Part shown: piece by piece, positions 43,823-53,107 of the stretch
How the letters are laid out: each line of letters starts with the position of its first letter
Position numbering within the stretch: position 1 is the first letter of the stretch
Assembly: GCF_028898845.1 (NCBI RefSeq)
Contig: NZ_CP118574.1
Span: forward strand, 4,871,001 to 4,935,000
Length of the DNA stretch: 64,000 nt
DNA from: Streptomyces sp. WZ-12
Lineage (GTDB): Bacteria; Actinomycetota; Actinomycetes; Streptomycetales; Streptomycetaceae
Direction: 5' to 3'
Notes under the pieces: generated by a model
The model's database searches: none
Seen by the model: only the letters and a program-made list of their open reading frames with translations
Told to the model about the DNA's origin: nothing
Translations under genes and position numbers: made by a program

Positions 43823-46066
43823 ATGTCCGTTTCCACTGACCAGTCCGCCCTGCCCGCAAACGGCGAGGCCCCCGAAGACCAGCCCGTCCAGCCGGCCCCC
43901 GAGGCCGTCGAAGAGACCGTGGCGCAGGACGCCGGTACCGAAGCCGTCGAGCCCGCAGAGGACGACGACGCCGGGACCGTGACCTTCGCGGACCTCGGTC
44001 TGCCCGAGGGCGTCGTCCGCAAGCTGGCCCAGAACGGCGTCACCACCCCGTTCCCGATCCAGGCCGCGACCATCCCGGACGCGCTGGCCGGCAAGGACAT
44101 CCTCGGCCGTGGCCGCACCGGCTCCGGCAAGACGCTCTCCTTCGGTCTGCCGACCCTGGCCCGCCTGGCCGACGGCCGCACCGAGAAGAAGAAGCCGCGC
44201 GCGGTCATCCTCACCCCGACCCGTGAACTCGCGATGCAGGTCGCGGACGCCCTCCAGCCGTACGGCGACGTGCTCGGCCTGAAGATGAAGGTCGTCTGCG
44301 GCGGTACGTCCATGGGCAACCAGATCTACGCGCTGGAGCGCGGCGTCGACATCCTCGTCGCCACCCCGGGCCGGCTGCGCGACATCATCAACCGCGGCGC
44401 GTGCTCCCTGGAGGACGTCCAGGTCGCCGTCCTCGACGAGGCCGACCAGATGTCGGACCTGGGCTTCCTGCCCGAGGTCACCGAGCTGCTGGACCAGGTG
44501 CCCGAGGGCGGCCAGCGGATGCTGTTCTCGGCCACGATGGAGAACGAGATCTCGACGCTGGTCAAGCGTTACCTGACCAACCCGGTCAGTCACGAGGTCG
44601 ACAGCGCCCAGGGCAATGTCACGACCATGACCCACCACGTCCTCGTCGTGAAGCCGAAGGACAAGGCGCCGGTCACCGCCGCCATCGCCGCCCGCAAGGG
44701 CCGCACCATCATCTTCGTCCGCACCCAGTTGGGCGCCGAGCGGGTCGCCGAGCAGCTCATCGAGGCGGGCGTGACGGCGGACGCGCTGCACGGCGGGATG
44801 ACCCAGGGCGCGCGCACCCGCGTCCTCGCCGACTTCAAGGACGGCTACGTCAACGCGCTGGTCGCCACCGACGTCGCCGCCCGCGGCATCCACGTCGACG
44901 GCATCGACCTGGTCCTGAACGTCGACCCGGCCGGTGACCACAAGGACTACCTGCACCGCGCCGGCCGCACCGCCCGCGCCGGTCAGGAAGGCACCGTGGT
45001 CTCGCTGTCCCTGCCGCACCAGCGCCGCCAGATCTTCCGGCTGATGGAGGACGCGGGCGTGGACGCCTCGCGGCACATCGTCGGCGGCGCCGGCGCGTTC
45101 GACGAGGACCTGGCCAAGATCACCGGCGCCCGTTCGCTCACCGAGGTCCAGGCCGAGTCGGCGAACAACGTCGCCAAGCAGGCCGAGCGCGAGGTCGGCT
45201 CCATGACCCGCGAGCTTGAGCGGCTCCAGGCCCGCGCCACCGAGCTGCGCGAGGAGGCCGACCGGCTGACCGCGCGCGCCGCCCGCGAGCGCGGCGAGGA
45301 CCCGGCGGAGGCCCTGGCGGCCAACGCCCAGGCGGCCGCCGAGGCGGTGGCCGAGGCCGCGGTGCCGACCCAGTCCGGCTCCGGCGAGCGCCGCCGGGAC
45401 GAGCGCCGCGACGACCGTCGTGACGAGCGGCCGCACCGCCGCGACGACCGCGGCAACTTCGAGCGCCGCGACCGTGACCGTCGTGACGACCGCTCCGGCG
45501 GTGGCCGTTCCTTCGAGCGCCGCGATGACCGTCGTGACGAGCGCGGCGGCTTCGGCGGCCGGGACCGTGACCGTCGTGACGACCGCGGTGGCTTCGGCGG
45601 CCGGGACCGTCGTGATGACCGGGGCGGCTTCGGTCGTGACCGGGATCGTGACCGTGACCGTCGCGATGACCGTGGTGGCTTTGGCCGCGACCGTGACCGT
45701 GACCGTCGCGATGACCGTGGTGGCTTCGGCCGCGACCGTGACCGTGACCGCCGTGACGACCGCGGTGGCTTCGGCGGCGGCCGCTCGTTCGACCGTCGTG
45801 ACGACCGCGGTGGCCTCCACCGCGGCGACCGTGGCGAGCGCCCGAACCGTCCGTTCAACCGCGACGACCGCGGCGGGCGCCCCTTCCGCCCCGGTGGTGG
45901 CGACCGTCCGTTCAACCGTGACGACCGCTCCGGCGGCCGGCCGTCCTCCGGTTTCCGTTCCGGCGGCGACCGCCCCTACGGCCGGCGCGACGACCACCGC
46001 GGCTCCGGTAGCACCTCCGGCTTCGGCCGGCGCGAGGACAAGCCGCGCTGGAAGCGCAACGGCTGA
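43823..46066 (+). CDS. DEAD-box RNA helicase with Arg/Asp/Gly-rich tail
   Basis: A 747-aa CsdA/DeaD-like helicase. An acidic N-terminus (1-50) precedes the core: Q motif TTPFPIQAATIP, motif I GRGRTGSGKT, motif II VLDEADQMSDLGF, motif III FSATM, motif VI HRAGRTARAG. After the core comes a coiled, charged segment (about 440-520), then a roughly 220-residue tail of repeated RDRDRRDDRGGFG units, likely disordered RNA-binding. Role: ribosome assembly or mRNA turnover, often cold-induced. ATG 43823 is chosen over the open frame upstream because MSVSTDQSALP starts the conserved acidic region. Long leader and strong terminator: a single-gene unit. Confidence 0.94.
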   Translation: MSVSTDQSALPANGEAPEDQPVQPAPEAVEETVAQDAGTEAVEPAEDDDAGTVTFADLGLPEGVVRKLAQNGVTTPFPIQAATIPDALAGKDILGRGRTGSGKTLSFGLPTLARLADGRTEKKKPRAVILTPTRELAMQVADALQPYGDVLGLKMKVVCGGTSMGNQIYALERGVDILVATPGRLRDIINRGACSLEDVQVAVLDEADQMSDLGFLPEVTELLDQVPEGGQRMLFSATMENEISTLVKRYLTNPVSHEVDSAQGNVTTMTHHVLVVKPKDKAPVTAAIAARKGRTIIFVRTQLGAERVAEQLIEAGVTADALHGGMTQGARTRVLADFKDGYVNALVATDVAARGIHVDGIDLVLNVDPAGDHKDYLHRAGRTARAGQEGTVVSLSLPHQRRQIFRLMEDAGVDASRHIVGGAGAFDEDLAKITGARSLTEVQAESANNVAKQAEREVGSMTRELERLQARATELREEADRLTARAARERGEDPAEALAANAQAAAEAVAEAAVPTQSGSGERRRDERRDDRRDERPHRRDDRGNFERRDRDRRDDRSGGGRSFERRDDRRDERGGFGGRDRDRRDDRGGFGGRDRRDDRGGFGRDRDRDRDRRDDRGGFGRDRDRDRRDDRGGFGRDRDRDRRDDRGGFGGGRSFDRRDDRGGLHRGDRGERPNRPFNRDDRGGRPFRPGGGDRPFNRDDRSGGRPSSGFRSGGDRPYGRRDDHRGSGSTSGFGRREDKPRWKRNG
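45390..46050 (+). repeat. in-gene repeats encoding RDDRGGFG units
   Basis: Imperfect tandem repeats of about 30-50 bp (CGTGACCGTCGTGACGACCGCGGTGGC-like) inside the helicase gene, giving roughly a dozen Arg-Asp/Gly-Gly-Phe modules. Units near 45640-45770 are almost identical to each other, so copy number could change by recombination. Confidence 0.85.
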
Positions 46067-46107
46067 TCCGACCGTGGCCGATACAGGCCGGTAGCCCACA
46101 CGGCTCG

Positions 46108-46148
46108 CGCAGGGCCCGTACGCACGCAAGTGCCGTACGGGCCCTGCG
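46108..46148 (+). terminator. terminator after the DEAD-box gene
   Basis: Perfect 15-bp stem CGCAGGGCCCGTACG / CGTACGGGCCCTGCG; the loop can form an extra GCAC/GTGC stem with a GCAA tetraloop. Confidence 0.85.
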
Positions 46149-46337
46149 TGTTGGCGGACCGCGGGGCGCCTGTCGCACCCGGCGCGCGGTGGCCCCGGCG
46201 CGCCGCGTGCGGGCGCGGTGGAGGTCCGTATCCGGGGCGAGCGCGGCCGGCTGAGCGCCGTCGTGGCACGCCGTGGATTGGCCAGATCCGCCATGCCTTC
46301 GGGCTGTGGCAGGACCTCCGGCTATGCTGCTCGGTGC

Positions 46338-46410
46338 GGGCCATTAGCTCAATTGGCAGAGCAGTGGACTTTTAATCCATTGGTTCAGGGTTCGAGCCCC
46401 TGATGGCCCA
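46338..46410 (+). tRNA. tRNA-Lys (TTT)
   Basis: 73 nt. Acceptor GGGCCAT/ATGGCCC, D-arm AGCTCAATTGGCAGAGC, anticodon loop CTTTTAA (anticodon TTT), T-arm GGGTTCGAGCCCC. A -10-like TATGCT lies 10 nt upstream. CCA is not encoded in full. Confidence 0.97.
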
Positions 46411-46452
46411 CCGAAATCCATCGCAGGACAGGGACCATGACCTGCGGTTCGG

Positions 46453-46482
46453 CGCCCCGATCGGAAGACTCCGGTCGGGGCG
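46453..46482 (+). terminator. terminator after tRNA-Lys
   Basis: 12-bp stem CGCCCCGATCGG / CCGGTCGGGGCG with one G-T pair, loop AAGACT, then TTT. Confidence 0.75.
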
Positions 46483-47251
46483 TTTCGCATTGCCGCGGCC
46501 GCGTTGCGACGGCTGCGTTGCTCCGTTGGTCGGTCCGGGGCGGGGTGCGGGCCCGGGCCGTCGGGTGGGGGCGGGTGTGCGGCGGTCCTCGGGAGCGGTG
46601 TGGAGGCGCCGATCGCGTCGGTCTCCCGGCCCCGGATGCCGCGGGGCGCTGGGCTCCAGGCGGTCGGACAGCCGGTCGAGGGCCCAAACGGCGGGCGGTG
46701 TCGGGGCGTTGAGGAGCGGGGCGGGAGCGAACCGCGGGCGGGCTCGCCGGGCGGTGCCGAGGTCGCCGTGAGGGCGTCGCCGGCGGTCGGTAGTCACGCG
46801 GGTGTCATCGCGCCCCACCCGCCCCACGTCCGTCGCGGCGTCACATCGCGGAGTGGCGGGGGCGGAAGCTCTGCATGAGGCGGTGCCGGGCGCGGTGCCG
46901 GGGGCGATGCCGGAACGGCTCGTCCAGCCGGTTGCCGCCGGGCGCTCGGGCGCGAGCGGCTCGGTTTCGGCCATGTTGACCGAGACCGAGGCGGCCGAGC
47001 GCGTCCGCCCCCGCCCGTTGGAGGCGCGCACCGCCTCGCCTTGGGGAGCTGCCCCTTGGGGACGGCGGCGCCGACGCCGGACCACTATGGCTCGCGCTGG
47101 GGGGCGATCGGGGCGGACGTGCGTCGATTCATTCGCGGTGCGTATAGGTCGGACGGAAAGGCTATTTGTCCGGGCGGGGCGCCGTATTTAGCGTCGTCGG
47201 GGGATGTCGGGGGAGCGGCAGGGCGTCGTTCGCCGGCCCGGAGGGGGAATT
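46483..47251. other. gap between tRNA-Lys and the MFS exporter gene
   Basis: Open frames on both strands are Arg/Pro/Ala-rich and lack recognisable domains or good ribosome binding sites; several run through the tRNA. I find no supportable gene. No integrase or direct repeat of the tRNA 3' end is seen, so it does not look like an integrated element. Confidence 0.5.
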
Positions 47252-48931
47252 GTGACGGAGTGCGTGAAGGCGGCGGATCGCAGAGAAGGCGGGAGCGGGG
47301 CGTCTAGGACGCCCGGGGTATCCGTTGGTGAATCCGTGCGGTCCGTTGAGAGGAGGGAACGTGCCGGGCGTCGATGGTGGGCATTCGCCGGGCTGAGCGT
47401 CATCAGTTTTCTCGGCTGTATCGACCTCACCATCGTCAATACCGCGGCTCCCGCCATCCAGGGGGATATGGGGGCCACGGTCACCGAACTCCAACTGATC
47501 GTCAACATGTTCATCGTCGCGCTGTCGATGTTCATGGTGACGATGGGGCGGTTGGCCGACAGTCACGGCCGGCGGCGGGTGCTCTACTCCGGGACCGCGG
47601 TGTTCGGCCTCGCCTCTCTGGCGGCCGGGTGCGCGGGGGACGTCCGGATGCTGATCGTCTGCCGCTTCGTCCAAGGGGCCGCCTGCGCCGTGCTCTACAC
47701 CAGTACGGGCGCGCTGGTCTCCGACACCTTTCCGCCGGAGCAGCGCGGCCGGGCCATCGGGGCGCTCTACGGCGTCAACGGGCTCGGGTTGGCGATCGGG
47801 CCGATGCTGGGCGGATTCATCGTCGGGCAGTTGAGCTGGCGCTGGGTTTTCTGGATGAACGTGCCGCTGACGGCCGTCGGGTTGGCCGTGTGCTTCTTCT
47901 CCGTGCGGGTGTCAGGGAAGCGCGTCGCCGGAACAGGAAAGCTGGATTGGCCTGGGCTGGCGCTCATCAGCCTCGCGCTGCCCGCAGTGGTTCTCGGCCT
48001 GACATTGGGCGATGCCTGGGGCTGGACATCGGTCCGCATTCTCGGGCTGTTGGCCGTGGGAATCGTCGGTGTGCTCGCCTTCTGCGGGGTGGAACGCAAA
48101 GTGGCGGCGCCCCTCATCGATTTCCAACTGTTCGGGAACCGCACTTTCTTGGGCGCGCTCACCGCCGATTTCTCCCTGGCGTTCTTCTACTGCCTGGCGT
48201 TCTTCCTGATGCCGCTGTACCTGGTTTCCGTACGGCACGACGGGGGCACCGCGAGCGGACTGATGTTGCTGCCGTGCACGGCGGTGATGGCGGTGCTGTC
48301 GCCCGTCGTGGGGCGGCTGGTGGACCGCTTCCCGCCGCGGCTGCTGCTGTGCGGCGGGTTCGTGGCGTTCGCCCTGTCGGCAGCGCTCCAGGCGCAGTTC
48401 AGCACGGAGAGCGGGGTCGTCCTCGTGATGGCGGCGTTCGCGCTGATGGGGATCGGCTGGGCCCTCGTCCTCGGCCCGGCCACCGTGGCCGCGCTGTCCG
48501 CCGTACCGGAGCGGCTGGCGGGGACCGCGGTGGGTTCGTCGTGGACCTTCCACAACCTGGGCGGGGCGATCGGGCTGGCGGTCGGGATGGCGGTCTACCG
48601 CCGGTCGGCGCGGGACGCGTTGGACGGGGCGCTGGCCGCGCGCCGGCTGCCGGGCGGGGAGTGGGTGTCGCGGGCGGTGGCCGACCCGGGGGTGGGGAAC
48701 GGGCTGCTGCGCGCGCACACCGGGCTGGACGGGCGCGGCGCCGAGGCGCTCTCCAGGGAGCTGTTCCTCCGGGGTAACCAGGCGGCGATGTGGCTGCTGT
48801 GCGGGGTGGCCGTCGTTGCGTTCCTGGTGATCTGGGTCGGGATGCGGGGGCGCCGCGGGACGTCGGGTGGGGCGGAAGAGGCGGGCATGAAGGGTGAGTT
48901 GAAGGAGGTGGGAGACAGGGGAGCGAGGTGA
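47252..48931 (+). CDS. MFS drug exporter (DHA2 / EmrB-QacA type)
   Basis: A 559-aa protein with about 14 hydrophobic helices, the DHA2 length. Motif D1 FLGCIDLTIVNTAAPAI lies in helix 1, motif A RLADSHGRRRVLYSG follows helix 2, and motif C-like GPMLGGFIVGQLSWRWVFWMNVP lies in helix 5. These mark proton-driven multidrug or antibiotic exporters. Charged N-terminal (about 45 residues) and C-terminal tails are cytoplasmic. Start GTG 47252 has GGAGGGGG 5 nt upstream. A LysR gene overlaps its stop region, so the two may form one unit or the regulator may have its own internal promoter. Confidence 0.88.
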   Translation: MTECVKAADRREGGSGASRTPGVSVGESVRSVERRERAGRRWWAFAGLSVISFLGCIDLTIVNTAAPAIQGDMGATVTELQLIVNMFIVALSMFMVTMGRLADSHGRRRVLYSGTAVFGLASLAAGCAGDVRMLIVCRFVQGAACAVLYTSTGALVSDTFPPEQRGRAIGALYGVNGLGLAIGPMLGGFIVGQLSWRWVFWMNVPLTAVGLAVCFFSVRVSGKRVAGTGKLDWPGLALISLALPAVVLGLTLGDAWGWTSVRILGLLAVGIVGVLAFCGVERKVAAPLIDFQLFGNRTFLGALTADFSLAFFYCLAFFLMPLYLVSVRHDGGTASGLMLLPCTAVMAVLSPVVGRLVDRFPPRLLLCGGFVAFALSAALQAQFSTESGVVLVMAAFALMGIGWALVLGPATVAALSAVPERLAGTAVGSSWTFHNLGGAIGLAVGMAVYRRSARDALDGALAARRLPGGEWVSRAVADPGVGNGLLRAHTGLDGRGAEALSRELFLRGNQAAMWLLCGVAVVAFLVIWVGMRGRRGTSGGAEEAGMKGELKEVGDRGAR

Positions 48932-49035
48932 GTGAGGGGAGTGGTGGTCCGGGGGCGGTGGTCCGGTGGCCCATCGAGGCCGACCGGGCCGTCGAGCCCG
49001 TTCGGGCCGCTGTACGGGAGCCTAGGATGCCGATC

Positions 49036-49956
49036 ATGGCGATACCGGGCATCGAGCTGCACCACCTCCGTTGCTACGCGGCCCTTGCCGAGGAGCGGCA
49101 CTTCACCCGGGCCGCGGACCGCCTCGGCCTCTCGCAGCCCACGGTCAGCCGCACCATCCGCCGCCTTGAGGAACTGCTCGGCTACCGCCTCCTGGAGCGC
49201 ACCACCCGACAGGTCACCCTGACCGCCGCCGGCGAGCGACTCTACGGGGACCTCCGCGAACTGCTGCCCCGTTTGGAGACGGCGCTCCTGCCGGCCCCGG
49301 ACGCGCCGCTCTTCCGGATCGGATTCGCCTGGGGGTTTCCGGCCACCTGGCCGCAGGCCGCCATCGAGCGGTTCGAGGCGGAGACCGGTGTCGGGGCGCG
49401 GGTCTACCGGCGGGACGCGGCGTTGGCCGGGGTGGACAACGGCGAGGTCGACATCGCGATCCTGCGGGGGAACGTCACCGCGCCGGGCCTGACGGCGGTG
49501 ACGCTGCTGCACGAGCGGCGGATCGCCGCGGTGTCGGTGCGTTCCCCGCTCGCGGCCCGGGACGAGGTCGGCTGGCGGGAGTTGGCCCGTATGCCGCTGG
49601 TGCTGAACGAGGCCGGCGGGATGACGGACGCGTCGGACTGGCCGCCGGAGGAGCGGCCGGAAATCGCCGTCCGGTGCGGGAACTTCGACGAGTGGCTGGA
49701 GGCGGTGGCCGGTAACCGAGGCGTCGGCGTCGTGCCGGAGTCCATCGGCCGCCAACGGGTGCACCCGTTCATCGCCTTCGTGGCGATCCCCGACGCGCCC
49801 CTGATGCCGCTGCACATCGTCTTCCCGCGGCACGACGGGCATCCGCTGACCCGGCGCTTCATCGCCCATGCGCGGGCCACGGTCAACCAGTGCGAGGGCG
49901 GCGGGGCAGGCACCGGGATCGTGCCGGAGCCCGGAGGGGAAAGCCCGGAGGCGTAA
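49036..49956 (+). CDS. LysR-family transcriptional regulator
   Basis: A 306-aa regulator. HTH at residues 4-64: ELHHLRCYAALAEERHFTRAA then LSQPTVSRTIRRLEELLGYRLLER. The substrate domain starts about 90 (FRIGFAWGFPATWPQAAIERFEAE). Three starts are possible. GTG 48928 overlaps the exporter stop (GTGA) and would couple the genes; ATG 49027 follows GGGAG; ATG 49036 is 7 nt after TAGGAT and gives the family N-terminus. I chose the last. The tandem position after an exporter suggests it controls that exporter. Confidence 0.88.
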   Translation: MAIPGIELHHLRCYAALAEERHFTRAADRLGLSQPTVSRTIRRLEELLGYRLLERTTRQVTLTAAGERLYGDLRELLPRLETALLPAPDAPLFRIGFAWGFPATWPQAAIERFEAETGVGARVYRRDAALAGVDNGEVDIAILRGNVTAPGLTAVTLLHERRIAAVSVRSPLAARDEVGWRELARMPLVLNEAGGMTDASDWPPEERPEIAVRCGNFDEWLEAVAGNRGVGVVPESIGRQRVHPFIAFVAIPDAPLMPLHIVFPRHDGHPLTRRFIAHARATVNQCEGGGAGTGIVPEPGGESPEA

Positions 49957-50345
49957 TGGGGGAGCGGGGGCGGGGCGACGGGTGGTTGCCGTAAGGGGGT
50001 GAGGGGGTGGCCCCTTAGGGGGCGGGGTGGCCCCAGCCTGTGCCTACCCCATTTGGCTCAGGAGGACTCGCCACCCGGTGGAGCGGCGGCAAGCCTTGAG
50101 GCAGCAGGCAGCAGGCAGCAGGCAGCAGGCAGCAGGCAGCAGGCAGCAGGCAGCAGGCCGGCGGGGGAGGGCACAGCGCACGGCAGGCGAAGTGGGCGGC
50201 GCAGGTGGCCCGGGGCGCGGGAATCGGCGGGACGGCCGGGGACGGCGTGGGGGCCGCGGGCGGCGCAACGGACCAGGGCGGCACGACGGGTGGGGGCGGA
50301 ACGAGCGCGCCACCGGGCGGGCGGAGTGGGAAGAGGCCGGTGCGG
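49957..50345. other. gap with heptamer repeat before the PP2C gene
   Basis: No supportable gene. The main feature is the (GCAGCAG)8 array at 50101-50156. The rest is G-rich sequence with runs such as GGGGGTGAGGGGGTGG. Confidence 0.5.
50101..50156. repeat. perfect heptanucleotide tandem repeat (GCAGCAG) x 8
   Basis: Eight exact 7-bp units, 56 bp in all, about 190 bp upstream of the phosphatase start. A 7-bp unit shifts frame with each change in copy number, and its purine/CAG content makes slippage likely. Confidence 0.95.
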
Positions 50346-51485
50346 ATGCGTCGACGCGGCAGGAACCGCACGGGCAGCGGGGAACGGCGCTCCCGCCGCG
50401 ACCACATGTCCCCGCTCGGCCGCCGGTTGGCCCGTTGGCTGCCCACCGCCCTGGTCGTCATCGGGGTGCTCTTCGACCTCGTCACGCCGCCCCAGTACAC
50501 CGCGGCCCCGTTCCTCGCCGCCGCCCCGTTGGTCGCGGCTCCCCTCTTCTCCCTACGGGCCACCGGCGTCACGGCGTTGGCCGCCATCATCAGCGAGCTC
50601 CTGGTCGCCACGTACCACGGCGTCGAGGACTACTACGAGTCGGTGACCGAGGCGATCACGGTGGTGGTCGTCGCCCTGCTGGCGCTCGGCATCAACCGGG
50701 TGGTGCGGATCAGCGACGCCCGGCTGGCCTCCGTGCGGGATGTCTCGGAGGCCGCCCAACGGGCCGTACTGCCGGCCCCGCCCGATCGATTGGCGTCTCT
50801 CGCGGTCGCCGCCCGTTACGTCGGTGCCCGGGCCGGCGCTCGTATTGGCGGCGACCTCCACGCCATCCAGGACACCCCGCACGGCGTGCGGATGATCGTC
50901 GGCGATGTGCGGGGCAAGGGACTGGAGGCGGTGGAGGCCGCGGTGGTCGTGGTCGGCGCCTTCCGGGAGGCGGCGGATCAGGAGGCCACCCTGGAGGCGG
51001 TGGCGCACCGGCTGGAGCGGGCGCTCAAACGGGAGGGCGGGCGCCGCGCGGGCCTCGACGAGTACGAGGGCTTCACCACGGCCGTACTGGCGGAGGTCCC
51101 CGCCGGAGACCAGTCCGTCCTGCGCATCCTCAACCGCGGCCACCCGTCCCCTCTGCTGCTCACCCCGGACGGCGGCCTACGGGAACTGCCGCCGGCCACC
51201 GCCGCGTTGCCGCTGGGCCTGACCGACGTGGCGGGTTTTCCGGACCGCTCCGACGAGGTCTTCTTCCCGGCCGGCGGGATGCTGTTCCTGTTCACCGACG
51301 GGGTGACCGAGGCCCGCAACCGGGCCGGCGCGTTCTACGACCCGTGCACCCGGTTGCGCGGCAGCCGCTTCGACGGCCCCGACGACCTGTTGGACGTGGT
51401 GATCGAGGACGTCGCCCGGTACACGGGCGAGGCGCCCGCGGACGACATGGCGCTGCTGGCGGTCCAGCGCCCCTTGGGGACGTAG
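50346..51485 (+). CDS. membrane PP2C-type (SpoIIE-like) protein phosphatase
   Basis: A 379-aa protein. A basic N-terminus is followed by three or four hydrophobic helices (about 30-110: LPTALVVIGVLFDLV, FLAAAPLVAAPLFSL, VTALAAIISELLVA, AITVVVVALLALGI). The cytoplasmic PP2C/SpoIIE domain (about 150-379) shows metal-ligand aspartates in GGDLHAI, IVGDVRGKGLEA, FLFTDGVTEA and ADDMALLAV. These phosphatases act on phosphoserine anti-anti-sigma factors, so it may feed a partner-switching sigma pathway; none is encoded here. ATG 50346 follows GGGAAGAGG; ATG 50406 is possible. Confidence 0.88.
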   Translation: MRRRGRNRTGSGERRSRRDHMSPLGRRLARWLPTALVVIGVLFDLVTPPQYTAAPFLAAAPLVAAPLFSLRATGVTALAAIISELLVATYHGVEDYYESVTEAITVVVVALLALGINRVVRISDARLASVRDVSEAAQRAVLPAPPDRLASLAVAARYVGARAGARIGGDLHAIQDTPHGVRMIVGDVRGKGLEAVEAAVVVVGAFREAADQEATLEAVAHRLERALKREGGRRAGLDEYEGFTTAVLAEVPAGDQSVLRILNRGHPSPLLLTPDGGLRELPPATAALPLGLTDVAGFPDRSDEVFFPAGGMLFLFTDGVTEARNRAGAFYDPCTRLRGSRFDGPDDLLDVVIEDVARYTGEAPADDMALLAVQRPLGT

Positions 51486-51583
51486 GGCGCGGGCCGCGCC
51501 CCCTTGGCCGCGGTGGCGCCCCGGCTTCCCGCGTCCGCCGCGGGCCCGGCCCCCGTAGGGCCGTTGGGAATGTCCGGCACCGC

Positions 51584-52690
51584 CTACGGGTGCGCGGATC
51601 GGAGCCAGTGCACGCTCCGGCCGTGCGGGTCCGTGAGCGCGACCGGGCGCTCGTCCACCGCGAGGGTCAGCAGCATGCCGTCCTCGGGCCGCAGGGAGCG
51701 GTGTTCCGGTGCGGTGATCCACGGCAGCACGCTGTGGTGCTCCTGGGAGATCCAGTGCCCGCCGCCGTCCCGTTCGGCGAGCAGCGTCCGCACGCGGTGC
51801 GCGAACTCCTCGCGCCGGGCGGGAGGAAGGTAGTTCAGCACCGAGCCGTGGAAGACCACCAGCGTCGCCGCTGCCGGTGCCTGGGCGGCCAGCGCCGGCA
51901 ACTCATCGACCAGGTCGCCGCGGACCAGCACGGGGCGCGGTGCGGGCCGCACCGCCTCGACGGCGGCCGTGAGGCGCGCGCCGCGGGCCTCGTCGCCGGG
52001 CCAGACGAGCGCCCGCAGCCAGCGGAGGTCGTCCGGGTTCCCGGCCGGGTCCAGCGGGTTCAGGTCGATGCCGGCGCGCCAGACGATGTCGGGGAGGAGC
52101 CCGCCGGGCAGCGTCGTCGCGTCGCCGTCGTCGAAGGGGGCCGGCCCGCTGGTGCGGCAGGTGAACGTGACCGGGGAATCCGGGGCGCCGCACGCAACGT
52201 CGCGCCCCTCTTGGACGTAGCGGTAGCGGTACCGGTCCGGGTGCAGGCACAACCCGGCCGACGCTCCGACCTCCAGGAGGGCCAGGGGCTGCGCCAGACG
52301 GGCCAGCAGCGGCAGCAGCGCGGCGCAGCGGGCCGGTTCGTTGGTCTGGGTGGCGCGCTGCATGATCACCGAGCGGACCTCGTCCCAGTGCCGGATCGTC
52401 CACTCGCGCCAGCGCCCGTACGCGGCCGCGCCGCGCGGCCCCAACTCCGCGTGCGGGCCGTCCAGATAGCGCACCGCGGCGAGCAGGAGGTTCGGCTGCT
52501 GCTTGTTGCCGGCCGGCAGTGACCCCGCCAGCAGTTCGCAGAACTCGTCGTCCTGGCCGATCCGGGTGGCCAACTCCTCGTGCGCCTCGGACCGCCCGCG
52601 CGCCTGCTGCCAGGAGAACTCCCGGTACCGATCCGCCACTTCCTGCGGGGTGTTGACGACGTTTCCGGTGTTCGCAACGTTGACGACCAT
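51584..52690 (-). CDS. DUF2332 family protein
   Basis: A 368-aa cytoplasmic protein. N-terminal VADRYREFSWQQARGRS and the helical VRYLDGPHAELGPRG segment are followed by LALLEVGASAGLCLHPDRYRYRY, a methyltransferase-like SAM loop (E-V-G-x-S-x-G-L). Then come DLNPLDPAGNPDDLRWLRALVWPGD and LVVFHGSVLNYLPPARREEF. These blocks are the DUF2332 signature. A Rossmann-type methyltransferase role is suggested by the loop but unproven. ATG 52690 with an in-frame Val-rich N-terminus; promoter region is shared with the M23 gene side. Confidence 0.85.
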   Translation of the reverse strand: MVVNVANTGNVVNTPQEVADRYREFSWQQARGRSEAHEELATRIGQDDEFCELLAGSLPAGNKQQPNLLLAAVRYLDGPHAELGPRGAAAYGRWREWTIRHWDEVRSVIMQRATQTNEPARCAALLPLLARLAQPLALLEVGASAGLCLHPDRYRYRYVQEGRDVACGAPDSPVTFTCRTSGPAPFDDGDATTLPGGLLPDIVWRAGIDLNPLDPAGNPDDLRWLRALVWPGDEARGARLTAAVEAVRPAPRPVLVRGDLVDELPALAAQAPAAATLVVFHGSVLNYLPPARREEFAHRVRTLLAERDGGGHWISQEHHSVLPWITAPEHRSLRPEDGMLLTLAVDERPVALTDPHGRSVHWLRSAHP

Positions 52691-53107
52691 GGGGCGACGT
52701 TATCGCCCTCACCCTCCGTGATCGCGAGGCATCCCTCTGCATAACAAGTCGCGCACAATCGTCGCGAGATCGTTTGACGCGGTGACGTCAACTCGCCCTG
52801 GTTTGGGATGGCTTGAAGGGAAATGTTCCAGCCGGGGCCGCTGTGAAGGCCGGGCGGAACCCTTGTGGATTCATGGGAACGCTTGGATTTCCCTCGTCGT
52901 CTCTATTACTGTCCGATAACGGAGCGCGGTCGTCCCAGCCGTCGCAAGTGGCGGCACCGTGCGCCGACGCCGAATCCCGCACGCGCTTTTTCCGCACGCC
53001 CAGAACGACCCCGACCCGTCCCGCACGAGCCGGCCGCCGCCCTGCTCGACCGTGTCCCCGACCCGCGTCGCGCCGCCCGGATCGACCGGTTTGGTGGATG
53101 CCCGTCG
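52691..53107. other. upstream region of the M23 hydrolase transcript
   Basis: No supportable gene; plus-strand open frames here are Arg/Pro-rich. An inverted repeat TTGACG-N6-CGTCAA lies at 52774-52791. TATTACTGTCCGATAACG near 52905 could hold a promoter -10 box (GATAAC) for the riboswitch-bearing transcript. Confidence 0.45.
52774..52791. promoter_or_regulatory. inverted repeat upstream of the DUF2332 gene
   Basis: TTGACG-CGGTGA-CGTCAA, 6-bp perfect arms, 84 bp before the DUF2332 start; the TTGACG arm could also serve as a -35. Confidence 0.35.

Noticed and set aside
46338..46482. tRNA-Lys as an integration site
   Set aside because: No integrase gene and no second copy of the tRNA 3' end within the window.
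46372..47085. Open frame of about 237 codons on the minus strand across tRNA-Lys
   Set aside because: It runs through the tRNA gene, is Arg/Pro-rich without domains and lacks a ribosome binding site.
46802..47191. Plus-strand open frame of about 129 codons before the exporter gene
   Set aside because: Low-complexity Arg/Ala translation, no family resemblance and no clear start signal.
50101..50156. CRISPR-like array
   Set aside because: Contiguous 7-bp units without spacers; it is a microsatellite.
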